This document shows positions 6,280 to 12,533 of a stretch of DNA of 15,265 nucleotides, in pieces. Within the stretch, counting starts at the first letter, position 1, and each line of letters starts with the position of its first letter. Source of the stretch: CAZEPT01 sp964514225 (GTDB lineage Bacteria; Patescibacteriota; Minisyncoccia; Phycocordibacterales; UBA9973); NCBI GenBank assembly GCA_964514225.1, contig CAZEPT010000014.1, forward strand, positions 1 through 15,265. Reading direction: 5' to 3'. Position numbers and translations under genes: made by a program. The notes beneath the pieces were generated by a model. It searched no databases. It saw only the letters and a program-made list of their open reading frames with translations, and was not told the DNA's origin.

Positions 6280-8805
6280 ATGAATTTAAGTAAATTATTA
6301 TTTCCAACCTATTCAGATGGATTTATAAAGAAAACAAGTAAGATAGTCAAAGCGGTAAATGCCTATGAACAAGAGGTGTCACAGCTCTCTGATGCTGATT
6401 TTCCCCTAAAAACACAAGAACTCAAAGATAAAATTAAAGCGGGTACTCAAACTGAGAGTATTTTGCCGTATGCCTTTGCGCTTGTGCGTGAAGCATCTAA
6501 AAGAACACTCGGGCAACGTCACTATGACGTGCAACTTATCGGAGGATATGCACTTCATATGGGGCATATTGCCGAGATGCGAACTGGTGAAGGAAAGACG
6601 CTGGTTGGAACACTTCCGGTCTACATGAATGCACTTTTAGGTGAAGGAGTACACGTTGTTACTGTAAATGACTATCTCGCTCGTCGTGATGCTGTTTGGA
6701 TGGGACAGATATATGCGTTTCTTGGCCTTTCTATCGGTGTAATTAATTCTCAGAATGTGTCGTATGTCTATGATCCTCTGCACAAAGAACAAGATGAAGC
6801 TCGCGACGCTGTTGCCTCATTTAAAGTAGTCTATGACTTCTTGCGTCCGATTACACGAAAAGAAGCATATGGAAAAGATATCACGTATGGAACAAACAAT
6901 GAATTTGGTTTCGATTACCTGAGAGATAACCTGATTGTTTCTAAAGAACAACTTTCTCAGCGGGGTCATGCGTACGCTGTAGTCGACGAAATAGACTCTA
7001 TCTTGATCGATGAATCTCGAACTCCGCTCATTATTTCAAATGAATCGTCTGAGTCAGCCGGGCTCTATACTGATTTTGCTCGCATTGCGAAACTTCTCAT
7101 AAAGGATGAGGATTACAAAGTGGATGAAAAGCTGCACTCTATTGAAATCACTGACCAAGGAATCACCAAAGCTGAGCAAGCCCTCGGAATCGAAAATATT
7201 TATACCGAAAAGGGAATCAAATACGTTCACCATCTTGAAGTCGCCATCAAAGCACAATCACTCTACACGAAAGATAAAGATTATGTTATTTCAAATGACG
7301 AAATCATCATCGTTGACTCATTTACCGGACGTCTCCAGCCTGGACGACGTTGGTCTCAAGGTATTCATCAAGCGATTGAAGCGAAAGAAGGAGTAAAGAT
7401 CCAAAATGAAACCAGAAGTGTTGCAAGTATTACCTTCCAGAACTACTTTAAATTTTACAAAAAGCTCTCAGGTATGACTGGGACAGCAGAAACATCGAAA
7501 GAGGAATTTTTGAAAGTGTATGGACTCGAAGTTGTGACTATCCCAACCCACAGAGAAATCAAACGTATTGATCACAATGACTATATTTTCCAAAATGAAA
7601 AAGGAAAATTCAGAGCGATTGCCAAGAAGGTAAAAGAACTTCAAGAAAAAGGCCAGCCAGTATTGATTGGGACAGTTTCGATCGAGAAAAATGAACTTCT
7701 CTCTGCGTATCTCTCAAGTGAAGCTGTTGCGCATACTGTCCTCAATGCCAAGAATCACGAAAAGGAAGGGGGGATTATTGCTGATGCTGGACGAAAGGGC
7801 TCTGTGGTTGTTGCGACCAACATGGCTGGGCGTGGAGTCGACATTAAACTCGGTGGATCTGAGGCAACTACTGAAGAAGCTGATATGGTTCGATCACTCG
7901 GTGGACTCTTTGTTTTAGGAACTGAACGCCACGAGGCACGACGTATTGATAATCAGTTGCGAGGTCGTGCTGGGCGACAAGGGGACCCAGGAGAAACACA
8001 ATTTTATGTCTCACTTGAAGATGATCTTATGCGTATCTTCGGACCAGAGAGGATTAAATCAATCATGACCCGTCTCGGTGTTCCTGAAGATGAGCCGATT
8101 CAAAATAAAATGATTTCCCGTGGACTTGAAAATGCTCAGACAAAAATCGAAGGATTTCACTTCGATTCACGAAAGCATACACTCGAATACGACTCTGTTA
8201 TGAACCACCAACGTGAGACAGTCTACGGACGACGTCGCAAGATGGTTGAAGCTGAAATACCGGAAATACAAGAATATCTTACTCAATTTATCGCTGAAGA
8301 TGAATCAATAACTGAAGAGTTAGGAAAATTGGTTGAGGAACGGATGAAGCTTGTTGGTACAGAAGCTTTTATCGAAACGTTCCGCCGTATTGTCTTACAT
8401 GTTACTGATATTTTATGGGTAGAGCATTTGGAAACGATGGATTACCTCAAGTCGTCCGTTAACTTGCGAGCCTATGGTCAGCGCGAACCGCTTGTTGAGT
8501 ATAAAAAAGAAGGACTCATTCTCTTCAAAGTGATGGAAGCGTCATTTAGAGAACAAGTCATTAACTTTATTAAGACGATGACAACTGAAGCTAAAGATAT
8601 AGCCGTACAGCCTATAGATGATATTAAGGAAAACTATGTTGGAAGTCATGAGGAAATTGGCGCGTTTGGGATTGAGAAAACTGCTAGTATGGAGCCCCAA
8701 GCTCATGCAGTTGATTCTGTAACTCCCGATGGAGATAAGATCGGCCGAAATGATCCATGTTATTGTGGAAGTGGAAAGAAATTCAAGAAATGTCACGGTG
8801 TATAA
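6280..8805 (+). CDS. secA: Preprotein translocase ATPase SecA
   Basis: The motor that drives unfolded preproteins through SecYEG at the cytoplasmic membrane. The protein has 841 residues from ATG 6280. A longer frame from 6229 is rejected because the promoter -10 would lie inside it. Visible are Walker A MRTGEGKT (100-107), Walker B VVDEIDSILIDESRTPLI (234-251), the second-motor segments MAGRGVDIKLGG and QLRGRAGRQGDPG, and a C-terminal SEC-C zinc motif with C827, C829, C838 and H839. Two departures from the E. coli pattern: roughly 35 extra residues in the first nucleotide-binding domain (about 158-193, between GVINSQNV and RKEAYGKDITYGTNNE), and a helical wing region between EYDSVMNHQR and LWVEHL that is about 50 residues shorter. 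Both parts are continuous in frame, so they look evolved rather than broken. It is a single-gene unit with its own promoter and terminator. Confidence 0.98.
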   Translation: MNLSKLLFPTYSDGFIKKTSKIVKAVNAYEQEVSQLSDADFPLKTQELKDKIKAGTQTESILPYAFALVREASKRTLGQRHYDVQLIGGYALHMGHIAEMRTGEGKTLVGTLPVYMNALLGEGVHVVTVNDYLARRDAVWMGQIYAFLGLSIGVINSQNVSYVYDPLHKEQDEARDAVASFKVVYDFLRPITRKEAYGKDITYGTNNEFGFDYLRDNLIVSKEQLSQRGHAYAVVDEIDSILIDESRTPLIISNESSESAGLYTDFARIAKLLIKDEDYKVDEKLHSIEITDQGITKAEQALGIENIYTEKGIKYVHHLEVAIKAQSLYTKDKDYVISNDEIIIVDSFTGRLQPGRRWSQGIHQAIEAKEGVKIQNETRSVASITFQNYFKFYKKLSGMTGTAETSKEEFLKVYGLEVVTIPTHREIKRIDHNDYIFQNEKGKFRAIAKKVKELQEKGQPVLIGTVSIEKNELLSAYLSSEAVAHTVLNAKNHEKEGGIIADAGRKGSVVVATNMAGRGVDIKLGGSEATTEEADMVRSLGGLFVLGTERHEARRIDNQLRGRAGRQGDPGETQFYVSLEDDLMRIFGPERIKSIMTRLGVPEDEPIQNKMISRGLENAQTKIEGFHFDSRKHTLEYDSVMNHQRETVYGRRRKMVEAEIPEIQEYLTQFIAEDESITEELGKLVEERMKLVGTEAFIETFRRIVLHVTDILWVEHLETMDYLKSSVNLRAYGQREPLVEYKKEGLILFKVMEASFREQVINFIKTMTTEAKDIAVQPIDDIKENYVGSHEEIGAFGIEKTASMEPQAHAVDSVTPDGDKIGRNDPCYCGSGKKFKKCHGV

Positions 8806-8820
8806 TAAACTTAACTTATA

Positions 8821-8858
8821 TACAAAAACAGGCAAGCTCAGGCTTGTCTGTTTTTGTA
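8821..8858 (+). terminator. Intrinsic terminator after secA
   Basis: Bases 8821-8837 pair with 8842-8858 (17 pairs, one G-U) around a TCAG loop, with A- and T-tracts at the foot, so it could act in both directions. The 3' arm overlaps a TTGTCT (8845-8850) that may act as the -35 of the next gene. Confidence 0.92.
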
Positions 8859-8874
8859 TGGAAAATGATAGAAT
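8845..8874 (+). promoter_or_regulatory. Promoter of the Nudix gene, leaderless arrangement
   Basis: TGATAGAAT (8866-8874) is a TGn-extended -10, and TTGTCT at 8845-8850 is a four-of-six -35 with an 18-base spacer. The -10 ends six bases before ATG 8881. The intervening TGGAGG looks like a Shine-Dalgarno but touches the ATG, too close to work in the normal way. Confidence 0.6.
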
Positions 8875-8880
8875 TGGAGG

Positions 8881-9327
8881 ATGAAGACAATCATGACCTT
8901 ATGCATCATCCGAGATGGGGATAGGATCCTTCTTGCTGAAAAGAAGCGGGGATTCGGCGTGGGTTTTTGGAACGGTTATGGCGGGAAGCTTGAGCCGGGT
9001 GAGACTATCGAACAAGCCCTTGTCCGCGAAGTGAAGGAAGAATCTGGTCTAACGGTCACTACCTATGAGAAAAGAGGCGAAATGGAGTTTGTCTTGTCTG
9101 ATGGATCTATTAAGGAGGTTCATATCTTTGAAGGACTAGAAACCAGTGGGGAACTTATCGAGACCGAGGAAATGCGACCAGCGTGGTTTGATATTTCCTC
9201 TATACCGCTTCAAGATATGTGGCCGAGTGATGTTTTTTGGTATCCATTCTTCCTCAGACGGGAGTATTTCAGAGGGAAGACTATTTTTGGGGACCATTTT
9301 GAAGTCCTCTCTCAATCCATCAATTAA
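8881..9327 (+). CDS. Nudix hydrolase, MTH1-like 8-oxo-purine nucleoside triphosphatase
   Basis: Predicted to hydrolyse oxidised purine dNTPs such as 8-oxo-dGTP to the monophosphate in the cytoplasm, keeping the nucleotide pool clean. The 148 residues contain a perfect Nudix box (G35-x5-E41-x7-R49-E50-V51-x-E53-E54-x-G56-L57) that binds the catalytic metal. Outside the box the protein follows human MTH1 closely: KKRGFG.G.WNG.GGK (21-36), EEMRP.WF (96-103) and the base-recognition strand DMWPSDVFWYP (112-122). N31 corresponds to MTH1 N33 and W114 to W117. The MTH1 acidic pair D119/D120 reads S116/D117 here, so base specificity could differ. The full length is comparable to MTH1. The start at 8881 is fixed by the -10 element just upstream. 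A terminator follows at 9423-9448. The assignment to the MTH1 branch rests on motif recall, not an alignment. Confidence 0.88.
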   Translation: MKTIMTLCIIRDGDRILLAEKKRGFGVGFWNGYGGKLEPGETIEQALVREVKEESGLTVTTYEKRGEMEFVLSDGSIKEVHIFEGLETSGELIETEEMRPAWFDISSIPLQDMWPSDVFWYPFFLRREYFRGKTIFGDHFEVLSQSIN

Positions 9328-9392
9328 GAAAATGAGCCAATTCACTAAAGAGGTGATAAATGGATCAATGACCCTTTAAAATAGTACATTCT

Positions 9393-9405
9393 TACTTTAC
9401 AAAAG
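9393..9405. repeat. Palindromic repeat, copy 1 (ACTTTACAAAAGT)
   Basis: A 13-base inverted repeat ACTTT-ACA-AAAGT within the gap between the Nudix gene and the glucosaminidase-like gene. An identical copy lies about 155 bases downstream. The size and symmetry suit a dimeric regulator site. Confidence 0.55.
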
Positions 9406-9422
9406 TCAAGTAAATTTGGTAT

Positions 9423-9448
9423 AAAAATCCTTATTTTATAAGGTTTTT
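9423..9448 (+). terminator. Probable intrinsic terminator of the Nudix gene
   Basis: AAAAA(T)CCTTAT (9423-9434) pairs with ATAAGGTTTTT (9438-9448) around a 3-base loop and one bulged T, leaving a T-run on the 3' side. Confidence 0.65.
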
Positions 9449-9484
9449 AACGATTTGACAGTAGGTAAAAATATTGTAGAGCTA

Positions 9485-9513
9485 TTGACAAATTCTTTCT
9501 TATTTGCTAGTAT
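9485..9513 (+). promoter_or_regulatory. Strong sigma-70-type promoter before the glucosaminidase-like gene
   Basis: A perfect TTGACA (9485-9490), a 17-base spacer and TAGTAT (9508-9513) with a TGC extension (9505-9507). The expected start is near 9520, giving a leader of about 113 bases that contains the second palindrome. A further perfect TTGACA at 9455-9460 has no good -10. Confidence 0.75.
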
Positions 9514-9548
9514 ATATGCAGAGCCTTGCTTAGTTTAGTGTCATTGAT

Positions 9549-9561
9549 ACTTTACAAAAGT
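9549..9561. repeat. Palindromic repeat, copy 2 (ACTTTACAAAAGT)
   Basis: The same 13-base inverted repeat as at 9393, here with symmetric flanks (T before, A after), downstream of the promoter at 9485-9513. It is followed by ACAGG and a T-run (9566-9571), so in RNA it could also act as a weak attenuator hairpin. TTGATA and TATCAA flank it at a distance and could close a larger stem. Confidence 0.55.
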
Positions 9562-9632
9562 ACAGGTTTTTTGTTTTCTATCAAGGAAACAGAATTTCCA
9601 CCCTGGTGTTTGACGGAGCATAATCGTCTATT

Positions 9633-10235
9633 ATGACTTTGCACAAGATTGCAAAACCTCTACAGTTATTTGCTGTCCTTCCTATTTTGACAGCAAACGT
9701 TTCTCAGATCGATATTGCGAAAAATCTTCCAGTATCAGAGAACGCTTCCGCTGTAGTTGTATCGCTGAGTGAAAAAAATGGGCCCCTTGTCGACGAGACG
9801 CTTGATAACAAACAAGCAGAACTCGAAGAGAAGGCAAAAAAAATTGATCAGTACTTTCTAGATCGAGGTCTCCCTCTCGCAGGATACGGTAAAACATTCG
9901 TAGAGGAGGCTGAAAAGAATAATATTCCTTGGAATCTCTTACCGGCTATTGCCATGATTGAGTCCACTGGAGGAAAGCATGCGTGTCAAAAGGCAACTCA
10001 CAGTTTCCTTGGTTGGGGTTCATGTAAAATTAACTTCAAATCAAAAGAAGACGCCATTGCCCTTGTTTCTAAAAACTTAGGAGGTAATAATCCACCTACT
10101 GCACGATACTATAAAGGAAAGAATGTGGTTGCTATACTCAACACATATAATCCCCCTCAATATCGTCGTGACTATGTCCCACTCGTGACAGGTGTCATGA
10201 AGAGTATTGAAACTCAACAAATAAAAGAAATTTAA
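9633..10235 (+). CDS. Secreted glucosaminidase / lytic-transglycosylase-like protein
   Basis: A 200-residue protein, probably acting on peptidoglycan outside the membrane. The N-terminus (MTLHKIAKPLQLFAVLPILTA) looks like a signal peptide with a short hydrophobic core. Residues about 55-75 are charged and helical. From about 75 a compact domain starts: YFLDRGLPLAGYGKTFVEEA, then NIPWNLLPAIAMIESTGG (97-114), where E110 is the likely catalytic glutamate. SFLGWGSCKINF (124-135), the K160-K163 region and the AILNTYNPP segment (167-175) follow, an arrangement known from glucosaminidase and transglycosylase folds. C118 and C131 could form a disulfide. The domain is small but complete. It is a single-gene unit with a strong promoter and perfect terminator. 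Exact bond specificity cannot be told; a non-enzymatic wall-binding role is the alternative. Confidence 0.72.
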   Translation: MTLHKIAKPLQLFAVLPILTANVSQIDIAKNLPVSENASAVVVSLSEKNGPLVDETLDNKQAELEEKAKKIDQYFLDRGLPLAGYGKTFVEEAEKNNIPWNLLPAIAMIESTGGKHACQKATHSFLGWGSCKINFKSKEDAIALVSKNLGGNNPPTARYYKGKNVVAILNTYNPPQYRRDYVPLVTGVMKSIETQQIKEI

Positions 10236-10272
10236 ACAAAAAACCACCAACTCGTTTGGTGGTTTTTTGTTT
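10234..10272 (+). terminator. Intrinsic terminator after the glucosaminidase-like gene
   Basis: A 17-bp perfect stem, 10234-10250 with 10256-10272, around CTCGT, with CCACCAA/TTGGTGG at the top and A/T tracts at the base. It overlaps the stop codon of the upstream gene by two bases. Confidence 0.93.
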
Positions 10273-10275
10273 TCT

Positions 10276-10284
10276 TGATAGTAT
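10276..10284 (+). promoter_or_regulatory. Extended -10 of the FKBP gene, leaderless arrangement
   Basis: TGATAGTAT is a TGn-extended -10 whose last base is eight bases before ATG 10293. The -35 region falls in the terminator arm (TTGGTG, 10256-10261) and is weak. Confidence 0.5.
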
Positions 10285-10292
10285 GAACATGT

Positions 10293-10787
10293 ATGAAACA
10301 ACATAACATGTATATTATTGTTCTCATTATTCTTGTAGCAATTGGTGGGTATTTTCTCTATAAGAAAGTAACTCCTGATAATATGCTTTCAAGTAAAGGA
10401 GAACCAGTATTAGAAGATAACAAAAAAAATACAATGAATGATAATGATGTAACAGCGCTTGATATACAAGTGACTCAAGAAGGGGCAGGTGTAGAATCAA
10501 AAAAAGGAGATGTACTCTCTATGAATTACACAGGTAAACTTTTGAACGGAACGACGTTTGATTCGAATGTTGATCCAAAATTTAACCACGTGACTCCATT
10601 TGAATTTACTCTTGGTGCAGGCATGGTTATTAGAGGTTGGGACGAAGGTCTTGTTGGAATGAAAGTTGGAGAGAAAAGAATTTTGACGATTCCAAGCGAT
10701 ATGGGATATGGTGCCCGTGGCGCCGGTGCGTCTATCCCTCCAAACGTAGCGCTTGTCTTTGAAGTAGAACTTTTAAAGATAAAATAG
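10293..10787 (+). CDS. Membrane-anchored FKBP-type peptidyl-prolyl isomerase
   Basis: Catalyses cis-trans isomerisation of prolyl bonds, here probably on the outer face of the membrane to help exported proteins fold. The 164 residues start with an uncleaved-looking anchor (YIIVLIILVAIGGYFLY, 7-23), then a charged linker (24-55) and a complete FKBP domain (about 57-164). The pocket residues of FKBP12 are all recognisable: Y79, F89, D90, F105, V112-I113, W116, Y139 and F156. The domain is the minimal single-FKBP type without the inserted flap of SlyD. It sits alone between two terminators, downstream of the wall-enzyme gene. The start is supported by the -10 element eight bases upstream and by the anchor beginning at once; a second ATG at residue 6 is possible. 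Confidence 0.94.
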   Translation: MKQHNMYIIVLIILVAIGGYFLYKKVTPDNMLSSKGEPVLEDNKKNTMNDNDVTALDIQVTQEGAGVESKKGDVLSMNYTGKLLNGTTFDSNVDPKFNHVTPFEFTLGAGMVIRGWDEGLVGMKVGEKRILTIPSDMGYGARGAGASIPPNVALVFEVELLKIK

Positions 10788-10806
10788 TTCAGTATAGAGA
10801 CATAAG

Positions 10807-10847
10807 AAAGCAAAGAGCAGATACCACAAGTATCTGCTCTTTGCTTT
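10807..10847 (+). terminator. Long perfect hairpin after the FKBP gene (terminator)
   Basis: An 18-bp perfect stem, 10807-10824 with 10830-10847, around CACAA. There is no long T-run after it, but the 3' arm ends CTTTGCTTT. It is placed as a terminator between the FKBP gene and the export operon. Confidence 0.8.
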
Positions 10848-10890
10848 ATGAAAAATTAGATATTAGTGATTAGAAATTATATCATTTTTA

Positions 10891-10899
10891 TGATATAAT
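10891..10899 (+). promoter_or_regulatory. Extended -10 promoter of the MacA/MacB-like operon, leaderless arrangement
   Basis: TGATATAAT is a perfect TGn-extended -10 ending eight bases before ATG 10908. TTAGAA at 10870-10875 is a poor -35. It probably drives the whole operon to 14504. Confidence 0.72.
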
Positions 10900-10907
10900 T
10901 GACTCAC

Positions 10908-12512
10908 ATGAAAGAAAATACACATACAAAATCAAGTTTGATTACCAACACAAAACATCAGGTCAAGAAAAGTATGCCTAAGTTGTATGCTTTTGCCAGT
11001 AAAAATAAGAAAAAATTACTGTGGATACTTCCTCTTATTCTTCTGATCGGTTTTTTAGTTTTTAGACCAAAAGGGGCTGACTCAAAGGCAACCACGGTGA
11101 TACCTGTTGAACAAAAAACACTCACCTCAACAATTAAAGCGAGTGGAAGCGTTACTTCAGTCATTGACATCGAATTATCTTTTAAAGAATCAGATACAGT
11201 CAGTGCTGTTTCTGTCTCTGTCGGACAAAAAGCATCTAAGGGCCAAATTCTGGCAACACTGAGTAATCAGAGTGAGCTCGGTGTGGTAAATCAAGCACGG
11301 GGAACACTTCAAGCAGCTCAGGCTGGACTTGCTCGAACACTTGAAGGTGCAACAAACGAAGAAACGAAAGTAGCTGAAGTTCTTTTAGAGAATGCAAAGG
11401 AAGACTATAAAACAGCTAAAGCTCAACAAGATATTTCTGTTGAAAATGCTCGACGCGCGCTGTATTCAAATGGGTTGATCGCAAGACCAACAGAATCTAA
11501 TTCGGACTCTGTATTGAGTCCTGCTGTGTTTGGTACATATACAGGAGATCAAGAAGGTAAATACGTTATTCAAGTATATCGATCATCAGGAGGGTACGGG
11601 TTTTATGTGTCTGGACTTTCTGGTGAGGCAGGAACAGTTTCTGTTTCAAACGCTGTGTCTATTGGATATGGACTCTCTATTCAGTTTCCTTCTGGTTTTA
11701 CTCTTGGTTCAAATAAAATTTGGGAAATTAATGTTCCAAATACAGAGAGTTCATCATATACAACAAACTTGAGCGCATATCAACTTGCACAAAGTACTCG
11801 AACGTCTGTACTTGCAAGTGCAGAGTCTGTTGTTAAACAACGTGAAGCTGAACTCGCTCTCAAAAAAGCTCAAGCTCGTCCATCTGACATCCTTGCTAAA
11901 CAAGCTGAGGTCCTCCGCGCTCAAGGAGTGCTCCAGAGCGCACTTGGCGCATACGAGAACACTGTTATTCGAGCACCAGCTGACGGAACGGTCACCAAGG
12001 TAGCTGTGAAGGTTGGAGAGCTTGCTAAGTCTCTCGAACCCGCTATTGTTATCCAAGATGTTTCAGGTCTCTATGTTGAAGCAAATATCAATGAATCAAA
12101 CATAACTACCGTTTTGCCTGGTCAGCCAGTACTCTTTACTATTGATGCTTTTGGAAGTGAAAGAACCTTCCAAGGTTCAGTTGTGCAGGTTGATCTCGCT
12201 CCAACGATAGAAGATGGAATCGTTAATTATAAAATTAAAGCATCCATAGATGAAGAAGATCCGCTCATTAAGTCTGGTATGAATACTAACTTGGTTGTAA
12301 CAACCGGCACTAAGGAAAATGTCTTAGCTGTTCCAGGTGCAGCACTTGTTAGACGTGATGGAAAAGTTTTTGTTAGAAAAATCACTAACGAAAAGAAGAA
12401 AAAATATACTGAAGTTGAAGTGGTCATAGGAACTACTGGAGACGGAAATATGGTTGAGATACTCTCTGGGCTTGTATTGGGAGACAAAGTAGCTCTTATC
12501 GAGAAGAAATAA
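10908..12512 (+). CDS. MacA/HlyD-family membrane fusion protein with beta-rich insert
   Basis: The adaptor subunit of an ABC export system: anchored in the membrane and extending outward. It has 534 residues. A basic N-terminus precedes one membrane helix (37-53). The first lipoyl half covers 64-125, helix 1 of the coiled-coil hairpin about 126-186, and helix 2 about 284-346. The second lipoyl half has VIRAPADGTVTKVAVKVGE (353-371), followed by a beta-barrel (388-465) and a membrane-proximal domain (470-531). Between the two helices, where the hairpin tip would be, lies a Gly/Ser/Tyr-rich stretch of about 95 residues (187-283) with no heptad character and many beta-prone segments. The start is taken at ATG 10908 rather than the in-frame TTG at 10899, which overlaps the -10. 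The permease and ATPase follow directly. Confidence 0.9.
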   Translation: MKENTHTKSSLITNTKHQVKKSMPKLYAFASKNKKKLLWILPLILLIGFLVFRPKGADSKATTVIPVEQKTLTSTIKASGSVTSVIDIELSFKESDTVSAVSVSVGQKASKGQILATLSNQSELGVVNQARGTLQAAQAGLARTLEGATNEETKVAEVLLENAKEDYKTAKAQQDISVENARRALYSNGLIARPTESNSDSVLSPAVFGTYTGDQEGKYVIQVYRSSGGYGFYVSGLSGEAGTVSVSNAVSIGYGLSIQFPSGFTLGSNKIWEINVPNTESSSYTTNLSAYQLAQSTRTSVLASAESVVKQREAELALKKAQARPSDILAKQAEVLRAQGVLQSALGAYENTVIRAPADGTVTKVAVKVGELAKSLEPAIVIQDVSGLYVEANINESNITTVLPGQPVLFTIDAFGSERTFQGSVVQVDLAPTIEDGIVNYKIKASIDEEDPLIKSGMNTNLVVTTGTKENVLAVPGAALVRRDGKVFVRKITNEKKKKYTEVEVVIGTTGDGNMVEILSGLVLGDKVALIEKK

Positions 12513-12533
12513 TAGAGGTTTATTCGGGTGCTT

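Larger units (their letters stand above)
9328..9632. other. 305-base regulatory gap without a gene
   Basis: No plausible coding frame; the only frame of size here is a shadow continuing from the Nudix gene. It holds the Nudix terminator, two perfect TTGACA boxes, one complete strong promoter and two copies of the ACTTTACAAAAGT palindrome. A CATAAT at 9619-9624, eight bases before the downstream ATG, could be a second, leaderless promoter. Confidence 0.7.

Noticed and set aside
9146..9379. A 77-codon forward frame overlapping the Nudix gene
   Set aside because: It is out of frame with a well-conserved Nudix protein, shows no domain character and runs into the AT-rich gap without a ribosome site or promoter.
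10899..10907. TTG start for the MacA-like protein
   Set aside because: It overlaps the last base of the -10 element and would add only three residues; ATG 10908 has the same spacing to its -10 as the neighbouring genes.
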